Made by a program: the position numbers and the translations under genes. A model generated the notes under the pieces. The model saw only the letters and a program-made list of their open reading frames with translations, was not told the DNA's origin and made no database searches. Shown piece after piece: positions 26,137-35,170 of a stretch of DNA of 64,000 bases. Position 1 is the first letter of the stretch; the number at the start of each line of letters is the position of its first letter. Source of the stretch: Flavobacterium sp. Lineage in GTDB: Bacteria > Bacteroidota > Bacteroidia > Flavobacteriales > Flavobacteriaceae. The stretch covers positions 1-64,000 of the forward strand of contig JASLID010000075.1 in the NCBI GenBank assembly GCA_030153045.1. The letters run 5' to 3'.

Positions 26137-27408
26137 ATGTTACAAATAGCAGTTATTAGAGAGAAAAGAGAAGAAGTAATTAAGGCGTTAACCAAAAGAA
26201 ATTTTGATGCAACAGCCATAGTTGATTCTGTAATTGCATTAGACGAAAAACGTCGTGCAACACAAGTAGAATTAGATAACATCTTATCCGAATCTAACAA
26301 ACTGTCCAAAGATATTGGAGAAATGATGAAGGCTGGCGAAAAAGCAAAAGCCGAAATTTTAAAAGAAAAAACAACTCAATTGCGCGAAAAAAGCAAGGAA
26401 CTTACCGAAAGTGTAAATGGAATTGCAGAAGAATTAACGCTGGAATTGTACAAACTGCCTAATACTCCAGCAGACATTGTTCCTGTTGGAAAAACACCAG
26501 AAGAAAACCTAAACGTTTTTGAAGAAGGGGAAGTGCCTAAATTACATGAAGGCGCCCTACCGCATTGGGACTTGATTAAAAAATACGACATCATCGATTT
26601 CGAATTAGGAACGAAAATTACTGCGCCAGGTTTCCCAGTTTACAAAGGAAAAGGAGCTAAATTACAACGTGCTTTAATTTCTTATTTCTTAGATAAAAAT
26701 ACCGATGCCGGTTATCAAGAAGTGCAAGTGCCTCATTTAGTAAACGAAGCTTCAGCATATGGAACAGGGCAATTGCCTGACAAAGAAGGTCAGATGTACC
26801 ACGATGCTAAAGATGATTTGTACTTGATTCCAACAGCCGAAGTTCCAGTGACCAATATTTATCGCGATGTGATTTTACAAGAAAGTGAATTGCCGATTAC
26901 AGTTACAGGATATACTCCTTGTTTTCGTCGTGAAGCAGGTTCTTGGGGAGCACACGTTCGTGGATTGAATCGTCTGCACCAGTTTGATAAAGTAGAAATT
27001 GTTCGTATCGAGCATCCTGATAATTCTCACGCTGCTTTAGACGGAATGGTGGAACACGTAAAAGAAATTATGCGTGAATTAAAACTGCCTTTTAGAGTAT
27101 TACGCCTTTGTGGTGGCGATATGGGTTTTGCTTCGGCATTAACTTATGATTTTGAAGTCTTTTCTACAGCGCAAGACCGTTGGTTGGAAATTTCTTCGGT
27201 ATCAAATTTCGAAACATTCCAAGCCAACCGATTGAAATTACGTTTCAAAGGGAAAGATGGTAAAACACAATTGGCACACACTTTAAACGGAAGTTCATTG
27301 GCATTGCCTAGAGTTTTAGCCGGAATTTTAGAAAATTATCAAACACCAGAAGGAATTGTAATCCCTGAAGTATTAAGAAAATATACTGGTTTCGATATCA
27401 TAAATTAA
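26137..27408 (+). CDS. serS: Seryl-tRNA synthetase
   Basis: This class II aminoacyl-tRNA synthetase charges tRNA-Ser. The N-terminal coiled-coil arm (about 25-105, charged heptads) binds the tRNA long arm. Class II motif 2 is CFRREAGSWG followed by GLNRLHQFDKVEIV, and motif 3 is NGSSLALPRVLAGILENYQ near the C terminus. At 423 residues it is full length. It has its own promoter and is followed by a hairpin. Confidence 0.98.
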   Translation: MLQIAVIREKREEVIKALTKRNFDATAIVDSVIALDEKRRATQVELDNILSESNKLSKDIGEMMKAGEKAKAEILKEKTTQLREKSKELTESVNGIAEELTLELYKLPNTPADIVPVGKTPEENLNVFEEGEVPKLHEGALPHWDLIKKYDIIDFELGTKITAPGFPVYKGKGAKLQRALISYFLDKNTDAGYQEVQVPHLVNEASAYGTGQLPDKEGQMYHDAKDDLYLIPTAEVPVTNIYRDVILQESELPITVTGYTPCFRREAGSWGAHVRGLNRLHQFDKVEIVRIEHPDNSHAALDGMVEHVKEIMRELKLPFRVLRLCGGDMGFASALTYDFEVFSTAQDRWLEISSVSNFETFQANRLKLRFKGKDGKTQLAHTLNGSSLALPRVLAGILENYQTPEGIVIPEVLRKYTGFDIIN

Positions 27409-27428
27409 GATAATCTTATCATTTTGCG

Positions 27429-27477
27429 ATGTACTAATGAAGCATAAAAATTGTTACATTAGTACATTGTTTTTTTA
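27429..27477 (+). terminator. Inverted repeat and T run after serS
   Basis: ATGTACTAATG (27429-27439) and its perfect reverse complement (27457-27467) enclose a 17-nt loop and are followed by TGTTTTTTT. Placement 20 bp after serS fits a terminator. The AT-rich 11-bp stem and long loop are weaker than the other terminators here, so a regulatory site for the next gene is possible. Confidence 0.5.
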
Positions 27478-27483
27478 TAGAAA

Positions 27484-29295
27484 ATGAAGCACTTCTATCT
27501 ACATTTTTTTTTACTTATCTCTGTTGTAGCTTTTTCACAAGTTTACACGACAACTCCTGCAAACAGTCCGGGGAATGAACATTTGGCGCAAAATTATTTC
27601 GATAGAGGCGAATTTGATAAAGCCGTTTTAATTTATGAAGATTTAGTTAAAAGCCAACCTAATAATTATCAATACTTTCAGAAACAAATTGCGTGTTACC
27701 AGCAGTTGAAACAATTTGAAAAGGCGGAAATCACCATTACAGATAAACTAGCAAGAACAAAGTACCCTAATTTATATGTTGAATTGGGATATAATTTTCA
27801 ATTGCAAAAAAATCAAGAAAAAGCCAATAAAAACTATAAAATAGCTTTAGAAAAAATTGTTGAAAATTCAAATAATGTGTACGCCGTTGCCCGTGATTTT
27901 GAACAAAAAGTATTGGTAGAACAAGCTATAGAGGCATATAGTATTGGGATGAGAGAAAACCCGAATAATAATTTTGATTACCAAATCGCATTGCTCCAAG
28001 GGCAGTTGGGAAAAATCGATTTGATGATCGATTCATTAGTAGATTATGCGTATAAGTTTCCGGTTAATTTGATTTTAGTGCAAAATCAATTAAATCGATT
28101 TTTATCTGAAGACTCAAACAAATCCTTTGCAGAACATTTAAGAAAAGCGTTACTGCTTCGAACTCAAAAAAACCAAGATTTATTTTGGAATCAATTCATG
28201 AGTTGGTTTTTTATTCAACAAAAAGAATACGGAAAAGCATTCACTCAAGAAAAAGCCATCTTTAAACGAAATCCAGATAATTTTTTCAACATTGTCAATT
28301 TGGCTAAACTAGCTATTGACGAAAAAGAAACTGACATCGCCAGAGAAATTTTGAACTTTATTTTGCTGAACACACAAGATGTAGAGCTTCAAATGGAAGC
28401 GCATTATCAATTGTTATCTATGGATATTGATAAGGCAACAGCTAAAGAATATCCCGTAATTAAAACGCAGTTAGAGACATTGTTAAAACAGTTTGGAATA
28501 TCACCTTATTCATTAAACTTACAAATTCTTAAAGCTCATTTTGATGCTTTTTATTTAAAGCAATTTGAACCGGCTAAACAAGTTTTAACTAATGCCCTCG
28601 GGCTTCCATTAAATAACTATCAAAAGGCAGAAGTGAAAATTGAACTGGCAGACATATTGCTTTTAGATGAAAAATTCAACCAAGCCATTATTTATTATGC
28701 TCAAGTAGAAAATGATTTAGAAAACGATGAAGTAGCACATCAAGCCAGTTTGAAAATGGCCAAAGCTAGTTATTACAAAGGCGATTTCGAATGGGCACAG
28801 AAACAATTTAAAGTATTAAAATCGTCAACGTCGCAATTAATTGCTAACGATGCCATGGAATTATTTCTTTTAATAAGTGATAATACCGTAGAAGATTCCA
28901 CACAAGTAGCCTTGAAGAAATTTGCAAAGGCTGATTTTTTACGCTATCAAAATAAAAATGCAGAAGCCTTAGAGCACTTCAAAATAATATTACTCCAACA
29001 CAAAGGGCAAAGCATAGAAGATGTAACTTTGCTTCGAATAGGGAGATTGTATGAAAAGCAAAATGAGTTTCAATTAGCCTTGAACAATTTTCAAGAAATA
29101 ATTGAGAAACACACAGAAAGTATTTATATAGATGAAGCTTTATTTTTCTCGGCAGAAATATATAGAAAACAGCTACTGGACAATGAAAAAGCCAAAGCCA
29201 ATTATGAAAAAATAATATACAATCACGAGGATAGTATTTATTTTGTAGAAGCTAGAAATAATTTTAGAAAATTAAGAGGAGATACTAATTTATAA
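27484..29295 (+). CDS. Secreted tetratricopeptide-repeat protein
   Basis: This 603-residue helical-repeat protein has a signal peptide at 1-18 (ISVVAFSQ). TPR units run through most of it (for example AQNYFDRGEFDKAVLIYEDL near 35-55, KASYYKGDFEWAQKQF, RIGRLYEKQNEFQLALNNF and FSAEIYRKQLLDNEKAKANYEKI at the end). Proteins of this kind sit in the periplasm or at the outer membrane and hold complexes together. The partner is unknown. It may head an operon with the DUF4286 gene (32 bp gap) and rsmA. Confidence 0.82.
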   Translation: MKHFYLHFFLLISVVAFSQVYTTTPANSPGNEHLAQNYFDRGEFDKAVLIYEDLVKSQPNNYQYFQKQIACYQQLKQFEKAEITITDKLARTKYPNLYVELGYNFQLQKNQEKANKNYKIALEKIVENSNNVYAVARDFEQKVLVEQAIEAYSIGMRENPNNNFDYQIALLQGQLGKIDLMIDSLVDYAYKFPVNLILVQNQLNRFLSEDSNKSFAEHLRKALLLRTQKNQDLFWNQFMSWFFIQQKEYGKAFTQEKAIFKRNPDNFFNIVNLAKLAIDEKETDIAREILNFILLNTQDVELQMEAHYQLLSMDIDKATAKEYPVIKTQLETLLKQFGISPYSLNLQILKAHFDAFYLKQFEPAKQVLTNALGLPLNNYQKAEVKIELADILLLDEKFNQAIIYYAQVENDLENDEVAHQASLKMAKASYYKGDFEWAQKQFKVLKSSTSQLIANDAMELFLLISDNTVEDSTQVALKKFAKADFLRYQNKNAEALEHFKIILLQHKGQSIEDVTLLRIGRLYEKQNEFQLALNNFQEIIEKHTESIYIDEALFFSAEIYRKQLLDNEKAKANYEKIIYNHEDSIYFVEARNNFRKLRGDTNL

Positions 29296-29327
29296 ATTAT
29301 TCCCTCGAACAAACAATAAACCGAATT

Positions 29328-29642
29328 ATGATTATATACAACGTCACCATCAACATACACGAAAGCGTTCACGATCAATGGATGCAATGGATGCAGGAAA
29401 AACACATTAAAGATGTTTTGGCTACAGGAAAATTCTCGTCAGCCCGAATGGTTAAAGTTTTGGTAGAAGAAGAAATGGGCGGAGTTACCTATTCCATTCA
29501 ATACACAACGGATAGTAAAGAAACATTGAATAAATATTACGAAGAAGATGCGCCGCGTTTGCGTGAAGAAGGATTAAAACTTTTTGCCGATAAAATGCTG
29601 GCTTTTAGAACGGAATTGGAATTGATCTCTGATCACGAGTAA
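29328..29642 (+). CDS. DUF4286-family protein
   Basis: This 104-residue protein matches the conserved Bacteroidota DUF4286 pattern, starting MIIYNVTINIHESVHDQWMQ, with EKHIKDVLATGKF, then YSIQYTTDSKETLNKYYEEDAPRL, FADKMLAFRTELE. The fold looks like a small alpha/beta ferredoxin-like dimer. No biochemical role is known. It lies 4 bp before a small membrane protein gene, in the serS-rsmA interval. Confidence 0.85.
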   Translation: MIIYNVTINIHESVHDQWMQWMQEKHIKDVLATGKFSSARMVKVLVEEEMGGVTYSIQYTTDSKETLNKYYEEDAPRLREEGLKLFADKMLAFRTELELISDHE

Positions 29643-29646
29643 TATT

Positions 29647-29961
29647 ATGAATAAAGAATTGACAGATTATCAGATAGGACTAAGAGGTCAGTTATTGGTA
29701 AATTTGCCAATTACTATCATAATTCTGTTATCAGTATTGATATTAAATAGTTTGAATCAAAATATTGGCATTTCAATTTTAGCAGGGACTTTTTTAGGAT
29801 TATTCTATTGGAGATTTGCCGCTGCGAAATGGGTAGAATGGGCTGATAAAAACAATGTGGATCACGAAAGATTGTATATCATTGGCAAAAACAAATTGTT
29901 AATCTGGAATCGGACCTACATAAAAGAAGTGGTTGAGAACAACCGAAAACCTTGGTTTTAA
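29647..29961 (+). CDS. Small membrane protein of unknown function
   Basis: This 104-residue protein has two predicted membrane helices (about 16-35 and 41-58) and a charged, soluble C-terminal half ending NRKPWF. I recognise no family. It follows the DUF4286 gene by 4 bp and precedes rsmA by 40 bp on the same strand, so it is probably co-transcribed. A short inverted repeat (CTAAC, GTTAG) lies just before rsmA. Confidence 0.65.
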   Translation: MNKELTDYQIGLRGQLLVNLPITIIILLSVLILNSLNQNIGISILAGTFLGLFYWRFAAAKWVEWADKNNVDHERLYIIGKNKLLIWNRTYIKEVVENNRKPWF

Positions 29962-30001
29962 TAATAAAGAAACGCTAACTGTAAATTGTTAGTACATAAC
30001 T

Positions 30002-30781
30002 ATGGACAAAGTAAAAGCCAAAAAACACCTCGGGCAACATTTCTTAAATGATGAAAGTATTGCCAAAAATATAGCCGATTCTTTGACATTAGAGGGCTAT
30101 AAAAAAGTATTGGAAATTGGTCCAGGAATGGGTGTGTTGACAAAATACCTATTAGAAATACCTATTGAAACCTACGTCATCGAAATTGATACTGAGTCGG
30201 TGGAATATTTAAATGCCCATTATCCAAAATTACATGGGAAAATCATTTCCAAAGACTTCTTAAAATACAATATTAAAGAAGATTTAGGGGATGAACCTTT
30301 TGCTATTATTGGAAATTTCCCATATAACATTTCAACACAAATTGTGTTTCGTACTTTGGAATTACGTGACCAAATTCCAGAATTTTCAGGAATGTTTCAA
30401 AAAGAAGTAGCTGAACGTATTTGTTCTAAAAAAGGAAGCAAAGTGTACGGAATCTTATCTGTTTTAGCGCAAGCTTTTTACGATGTCGAATACCTTTTCA
30501 CGGTGGATGAACACGTTTTCAATCCGCCTCCAAAAGTAAAATCAGGCGTAATGCGAATGATTCGTAAAGAAAACTATCACTTGCCTTGTGACGAAAAATT
30601 ACTATTCACAGTAGTAAAAACTTCGTTCAATCAGCGACGAAAAACCATGCGTAACAGCTTAAAATCATTAAATCTATCGGATAATTTGCGAGAAGATACT
30701 ATCTTTGACCTCCGTCCGGAACAAATTTCGGTGGAACAATTCATAGAACTCACTCAAAAAATCTCAGCCGATGGAGTTTAA
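30002..30781 (+). CDS. rsmA: 16S rRNA dimethyladenosine transferase
   Basis: RsmA (KsgA) dimethylates two adjacent adenines near the 3' end of 16S rRNA. The protein starts with the family signature KKHLGQHFLND. It has the SAM-binding motif EIGPGMGVLT near residue 40 and the catalytic motif NFPYNIS near 104. Its 259 residues are the usual length. The gene overlaps mgtE by 11 bp, an unusually long overlap that suggests coupled translation. Confidence 0.97.
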   Translation: MDKVKAKKHLGQHFLNDESIAKNIADSLTLEGYKKVLEIGPGMGVLTKYLLEIPIETYVIEIDTESVEYLNAHYPKLHGKIISKDFLKYNIKEDLGDEPFAIIGNFPYNISTQIVFRTLELRDQIPEFSGMFQKEVAERICSKKGSKVYGILSVLAQAFYDVEYLFTVDEHVFNPPPKVKSGVMRMIRKENYHLPCDEKLLFTVVKTSFNQRRKTMRNSLKSLNLSDNLREDTIFDLRPEQISVEQFIELTQKISADGV

Positions 30782-32123
30782 AATCAGCAAAGACCTAATA
30801 CACGAATTAGAGCAACTTATTCAAAGCAAGAACGACAAGCAATTGGAAGTCTTATTGAATGACTTGCACCATGCTGATATTGCTGAAATTCTCGATGAGC
30901 TTGATTTTGACGAAGCTACTTATATTTTCAAGGTTTTAGATTCTGAAAAAACGGCGGAAATCCTTCTTGAATTAGAAGATGATATAAGAGAAAATATCTT
31001 AAGACGATTGTCTCCAAAAGAAATCGCCGAAGAGCTAGATGAGCTAGACACGGATGATGCGGCCGACATTATTGCCGAATTACCACAGTCTAAAAAAGAA
31101 GAGGTAATCTCTGAGCTGGAAGACGTTGAACACGCCAAAGACATTGTCGACTTGTTGCGTTACGACGAAGATACTGCCGGAGGTTTAATGGGAAAAGAGC
31201 TCGTAAAAGTGAATGAAAACTGGAGTGTTCTCACTTGCGTAAAAGAAATGCGTGCCCAAGCCGAAAATGTTTCTCGTGTACATTCCATTTATGTGGTAGA
31301 TGATGAAGGAAGACTGAAAGGAAGATTGTCTTTGAAAGACTTACTGACCACTTCAACCAAAACTCAAATCGCAGACATTTACATCAAAAAAGTAACGTCT
31401 GTAAATGTAGATGCCGAAGACGTTGAAGTTGCCCGTATCATGCAAAAATACGACTTGGAAGCCATTCCAGTAGTAGATGAAATGGGACGCTTGGTAGGAC
31501 GTATCACCATTGACGATATTATTGATGTCATCAAAGATGAAGCTGACAAAGATTACCAATTAGCGGCCGGTATCTCGCAAGACGTTGAAGCGGATGATAG
31601 TATTTTGGAACTCACAAAAGCGAGATTGCCTTGGTTGGTTTTAGCACTGCTAGGTGGATTTATCAGTGTAAAAGTTTTAGGTCTTTTTGAAGGCGCTATG
31701 GCACAACACGGCAATTTATTCTTCTTTACACCACTTATTGCCGCGATGGCAGGAAATGTTGGCGTACAATCCTCAGCAATTATTGTTCAAGGTTTGGCCA
31801 ATAATACTTTAAGCGGCTCTGTTTTTAACCGATTGGTAAAAGAAGTTTCTTTAAGCTTACTTAATGGAGTCATTTTGGCTATCATTCTTTTCATAGGAAG
31901 TCATTTTCTTCTAAATGTGGAAATCATCATTGGAGTAGTGGTGACCATAGCATTAATCTCTGTAATCATTATTGCCTCATTAATAGGAACCGCAATCCCT
32001 TTGCTTTTGGATAAATATGGGGTAGACCCCGCCTTGGCCACAGGGCCCTTTATCACGACAAGCAATGACATTTGCGGAATATTAATTTACTTTTCGATTG
32101 CAAGGTTAATCCTTGGATTTTAA
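30771..32123 (+). CDS. mgtE: Magnesium transporter MgtE
   Basis: This is a Mg2+ channel of the inner membrane. The acidic N domain (about 1-130, repeated EELDELD-type motifs) and a CBS pair (about 135-255, VHSIYVVDDEGRLKGRLSLKDLL and IPVVDEMGRLVGRITIDDIIDVI) form the cytosolic magnesium sensor. Five membrane helices follow from 280, including MAGNVGVQSSAIIVQGLA and the terminal DICGILIYF. The 450-residue length is normal. It lies between rsmA (11 bp overlap) and proC (12 bp gap). Confidence 0.96.
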   Translation: MEFKISKDLIHELEQLIQSKNDKQLEVLLNDLHHADIAEILDELDFDEATYIFKVLDSEKTAEILLELEDDIRENILRRLSPKEIAEELDELDTDDAADIIAELPQSKKEEVISELEDVEHAKDIVDLLRYDEDTAGGLMGKELVKVNENWSVLTCVKEMRAQAENVSRVHSIYVVDDEGRLKGRLSLKDLLTTSTKTQIADIYIKKVTSVNVDAEDVEVARIMQKYDLEAIPVVDEMGRLVGRITIDDIIDVIKDEADKDYQLAAGISQDVEADDSILELTKARLPWLVLALLGGFISVKVLGLFEGAMAQHGNLFFFTPLIAAMAGNVGVQSSAIIVQGLANNTLSGSVFNRLVKEVSLSLLNGVILAIILFIGSHFLLNVEIIIGVVVTIALISVIIIASLIGTAIPLLLDKYGVDPALATGPFITTSNDICGILIYFSIARLILGF

Positions 32124-32135
32124 CACTTTTTACAG

Positions 32136-32912
32136 ATGAAAATACATATTATTGGCGGTGGAAACTTAGGAGTTGCCATTGCTTTAGGCATTTCAAAATA
32201 TACAAACGACAACCAAGTTATAATTACCCGAAGAAATACCGACTCTATTACTTATTTAGAGCAACACGGAATCCAGGTTTCTTCCAACAATACGTCCCAA
32301 ATTGAAGACGCGGACATCATCATTCTTACCGTAAAACCATATCAGGTTGAGACTGTTTTAGCTGAAATTGCACCAAAAATTCACAACAAAACTGTAGCGT
32401 CTGCAGTTAGCGGAGTGTTCATAGAAACCATTCAAAAAGCCGTTGGAAACAATAATGCTGTCATTCGCATCATGCCAAATATCGCCATTCAATTTGGCGA
32501 ATCGGCGACTTGTATCGCTCATGAAGACAAAGACAAATCGGAAGCACAAAAAGTAGTTTCTCTTTTCCAAAAATTAGGAACCGCCCCAGTAATCGAAGAA
32601 AAATTAATGGATGCCGCTACCGTTTTAGGCGCTTGTGGAACTGCTTACGCTTTGCGTTACATCCGCGCTTCGATGCAAGCCGGAATCGAAATTGGTTTCG
32701 ACTCCCAAACGGCCTTAGCCATTGCTGCTCAAACCGCTAAAGGAGCAGCAAAAATGTTATTAGAAGAAAAAGTGCATCCAGAACAATTAATCGACCGCGT
32801 AACTACGCCACAAGGTTGTACCATTGTTGGGTTGAACGAAATGGAACACCAAGGTTTCAGTTCGTCGTTAATCAAAGGAATCAAAACTTCTTTGCAGAAA
32901 ATAAAAGAATAA
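32136..32912 (+). CDS. proC: Pyrroline-5-carboxylate reductase
   Basis: ProC makes proline by NAD(P)H reduction of pyrroline-5-carboxylate. The Rossmann motif GGGNLGVAIA starts at residue 7. The C-terminal family signature (VTTPQGCTIVGLNEMEHQGF) and the ACGTAYALRYI segment, matching the usual SGSGPAY region, identify it. It is 258 residues, full length. It is probably the last gene of the rsmA-mgtE-proC group; the next 86 bp contain a structured repeat. Confidence 0.93.
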   Translation: MKIHIIGGGNLGVAIALGISKYTNDNQVIITRRNTDSITYLEQHGIQVSSNNTSQIEDADIIILTVKPYQVETVLAEIAPKIHNKTVASAVSGVFIETIQKAVGNNNAVIRIMPNIAIQFGESATCIAHEDKDKSEAQKVVSLFQKLGTAPVIEEKLMDAATVLGACGTAYALRYIRASMQAGIEIGFDSQTALAIAAQTAKGAAKMLLEEKVHPEQLIDRVTTPQGCTIVGLNEMEHQGFSSSLIKGIKTSLQKIKE

Positions 32913-32921
32913 TATTTTTTT

Positions 32922-33007
32922 GGCATTCCCTTTCAGGTCGGGCTGTACGCTGTATCTTCATTCAAGTAAAAAACTTGAATGAAGGATGCCGCTTCCATCC
33001 CTAATGC
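32922..33007. repeat. Palindromic intergenic element (REP-like)
   Basis: This 86-bp element begins GGCATTCCC and ends CCCTAATGC, so its ends are inverted (GCATT, AATGC). Its centre is a 12-bp perfect hairpin (32956-32967 and 32973-32984) with an A5 loop. Parts such as GGTCGGGCTGTACGC and GGATGCCGCTTCCATCCC are GC-rich against AT-rich flanks. From memory, similar elements recur between genes in Flavobacterium genomes, but I see only one copy here. It could be a repetitive extragenic palindrome or end the proC transcript. Confidence 0.65.
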
Positions 33008-33037
33008 AAACCGCTTTATCATTTCAATTCAAATTTG

Positions 33038-33045
33038 TAACTTTG
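33038..33045 (+). promoter_or_regulatory. -10 box (TAACTTTG) for the serA-like gene
   Basis: TAACTTTG ends only 7 bp before the first possible TTG start at 33053. Transcription would begin at about 33051-33052, so that TTG would make a leaderless message. A start at 33068 or 33080 would leave a normal short leader. Confidence 0.5.
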
Positions 33046-33052
33046 AGACAAC

Positions 33053-34021
33053 TTGAATAACGAAACCTTGAATCAAAACATAAAAATTCTCCATATCGAC
33101 AGCAATCATCCCCTGCTTTGGGAACAATTGCAACAAGCCGGTTTTACCAATCACGAAGATTTTAAATCTTCTAAAGAAGAAGTTGAAGCCAAAATTCAAG
33201 AGTATCATGGCGTCGTTATTCGCAGCCGATTCAAAATTGACAAAACATTTCTCGATAAAGCAACCAACTTGCAGTTCATTGCCCGTGTAGGTGCTGGACT
33301 GGAAAGTATAGATTGCGACTATGCCATCCATAAAGGAGTACATCTTATCGCCGCTCCCGAAGGCAACCGAAATGCTGTAGGCGAACACGCACTTGGGGTT
33401 TTGTTATCCCTCATGAACAAACTCAACAAAGCTGATAAAGAAGTACGTTCTGGACACTGGAATCGTGAATTGAATCGTGGTCATGAACTCGACGGAAAAA
33501 CCGTTGGGATTATCGGCTACGGCAACATGGGAAAATCATTTGCCAAAAAATTGCGTGGGTTTGATGTCAACGTTTTGTGCTATGACATTCTAAACAATGT
33601 AGGAGATGAAAATGCCAAACAAGTTGCATTACAAGAGCTACAACAAAAAGCAGATGTCTTGAGTCTTCACACGCCATGGACGCCAGAAACCGATAAAATA
33701 ATTAATACTACTTTTATCAATGCTTTTGCTAAACCGTTTTGGTTCATCAACACGGCAAGAGGGAACAGTGTAGTCACGGCCGATTTAGTTACGGCCTTAA
33801 AATCTAAAAGAATACTGGGCGCCGGATTAGACGTTTTAGAATATGAAAAATTGTCTTTCGAACATTTATTTGAAGACGAAAAGCCAGAAGCTTTCGAATA
33901 TTTACTTCAGTCTGAAAATGTATTGCTAACACCTCACATCGCAGGTTGGACGGTTGAAAGCAAAGAAAAACTAGCACAAACCATCGTCGATAAAATCTTA
34001 AAACTATATATAAATGAATAA
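33053..34021 (+). CDS. serA: SerA-like D-2-hydroxyacid dehydrogenase
   Basis: This is a NAD-dependent dehydrogenase of the phosphoglycerate dehydrogenase family. The NAD motif GIIGYGNMGKSFA is near residue 148. The active-site Arg is in NTARGN, and the catalytic His in LTPHIAGWT near the end. At 322 residues it lacks the C-terminal ACT domain of long SerA. The frame has no ATG: TTG codons lie at 33053 and 33068, and ATA at 33080 sits where I expect the Met of MKILHIDSN in relatives. The true start is uncertain. It overlaps the next gene by 8 bp. Confidence 0.85.
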   Translation: MNNETLNQNIKILHIDSNHPLLWEQLQQAGFTNHEDFKSSKEEVEAKIQEYHGVVIRSRFKIDKTFLDKATNLQFIARVGAGLESIDCDYAIHKGVHLIAAPEGNRNAVGEHALGVLLSLMNKLNKADKEVRSGHWNRELNRGHELDGKTVGIIGYGNMGKSFAKKLRGFDVNVLCYDILNNVGDENAKQVALQELQQKADVLSLHTPWTPETDKIINTTFINAFAKPFWFINTARGNSVVTADLVTALKSKRILGAGLDVLEYEKLSFEHLFEDEKPEAFEYLLQSENVLLTPHIAGWTVESKEKLAQTIVDKILKLYINE

Positions 34022-34415
34022 GATAGCTTATTATTTAGTCATTTTTGTAGGAGCTTTAACTTGCTTACAGTTTATTCCGCACGCCTTTTTAGGAATGCCA
34101 GCTGTGATTGAGCATATTGCAAAAGGTGAAATTCAGGAACCCGCTGCACAAGGTATGCAAATGATTTGGTTGTATTCTTCTATTATGATGCTATTGTCAG
34201 GAATCTGGATGTTGTTTTTAGCCAAGCCTATAAAGAACGGCAATCATTCGGCTAGAACACAAGGATTGTTGTTGGCATTAGGACTAATCATTTTTGGAAT
34301 GGGTTGCAGTTACATTGCAAACAATATTCTGAATCATTTATTTTTCTTCACAGTAGAAGGTATTTTATTATTAATAGCCACCACATTTTTCTTTAAAAAA
34401 CAAACCAATGAGTAA
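34014..34415 (+). CDS. Small four-helix membrane protein of unknown function
   Basis: This 133-residue protein has four predicted membrane helices (about 5-25, 47-68, 82-100 and 108-126) and short loops. I do not recognise a named family. It overlaps the serA-like gene by 8 bp and the VOC gene by 8 bp, so the three form one tightly coupled unit. Confidence 0.7.
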   Translation: MNKIAYYLVIFVGALTCLQFIPHAFLGMPAVIEHIAKGEIQEPAAQGMQMIWLYSSIMMLLSGIWMLFLAKPIKNGNHSARTQGLLLALGLIIFGMGCSYIANNILNHLFFFTVEGILLLIATTFFFKKQTNE

Positions 34416-34806
34416 TAAAGACATTAAAAGAGTGACCGGTATTGGTGGTTTTTTCTTTAAAACCGAAGATCCAAATGCCACAAGAGAATGGTATAAAACT
34501 CATTTAGGGATTCCAACAGATCAATATGGTTGGACTTTCTGGTGGAAAGACAAAGAAGGAAACGAGTGTTCAACCCAATGGTCGCCATTTGAAGCCAGCA
34601 CAAAATACTTCGAGCCAAGTCAAAAACAGTTCATGATGAACTTTCGCGTTGACAATCTTGAAGCACTTTTAGAAATTTTAAAGGAAGAAGGTGTAACAAT
34701 TGTAGACGAAGTAGAGACTTATGATTATGGAAAGTTTGGTTGGATACTTGATCCTGAAGGAAATAAAATAGAACTTTGGGAACCAATCGACAAGGCTTTT
34801 CTTTAA
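34408..34806 (+). CDS. VOC-family (glyoxalase/dioxygenase-fold) protein
   Basis: This 132-residue protein has the paired beta-alpha-beta-beta-beta layout of the vicinal oxygen chelate superfamily. The pattern starts IGGFFFKTEDPNATREWY and ends FGWILDPEGNKIELWEP, with the C-terminal Glu (IELWE) that usually binds metal. The first-half His ligand is not obvious, so it may not be a glyoxalase I. It is probably cytoplasmic. It overlaps the upstream membrane protein gene by 8 bp. Confidence 0.85.
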   Translation: MSNKDIKRVTGIGGFFFKTEDPNATREWYKTHLGIPTDQYGWTFWWKDKEGNECSTQWSPFEASTKYFEPSQKQFMMNFRVDNLEALLEILKEEGVTIVDEVETYDYGKFGWILDPEGNKIELWEPIDKAFL

Positions 34807-34850
34807 AAACTGATCTATAAATAAACATAAAAACAAAACAAAAAACAATT

Positions 34851-35135
34851 ATGGAAACAAACAAACCAAATGAAGAGTGGAACAATCCACAACAACCCAT
34901 TCAAGACAACAAAAAACTCGCATGTGGTCTTTTAGCAATATTATTAGGCCCATTAGGAATACATAAATTTCTTTTGGGATATACAAATGAAGGAATAATT
35001 ACCTTGGTAATTTCTGTTTTTACTTGTGGGACTGTAACAAGTTTAATGGGACTTATTGAAGGAATAATATATTTAACAAAGACTGATCAGGAATTTTACC
35101 AAACCTATCAAGTGGGTAAAAAAGCTTGGTTTTAA
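34851..35135 (+). CDS. TM2-domain membrane protein
   Basis: This 94-residue protein has a soluble, Pro/Gln/Asn-rich N terminus (about 1-22) and a TM2 domain: two helices joined by a short turn, with the signature LLGPLGIHKFLLGYTNEGI and then ISVFTCGTVTSLMGLIEGIIYL. TM2 proteins are common in bacteria with no agreed function. It lies 44 bp after the VOC gene and is followed by a strong terminator. Confidence 0.88.
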   Translation: METNKPNEEWNNPQQPIQDNKKLACGLLAILLGPLGIHKFLLGYTNEGIITLVISVFTCGTVTSLMGLIEGIIYLTKTDQEFYQTYQVGKKAWF

Positions 35136-35136
35136 T

Positions 35137-35170
35137 AAAAAAAGGCGGAGTATGTACTCCGCCTTTTTTA
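35137..35170. terminator. Bidirectional intrinsic terminator
   Basis: A GC-rich stem (AGGCGGAGTA and its complement, 10 bp with a 2-nt centre) is flanked by A7 and T7 runs. It serves the convergent TM2 and acyltransferase genes and overlaps the last codon of the latter. Confidence 0.92.
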
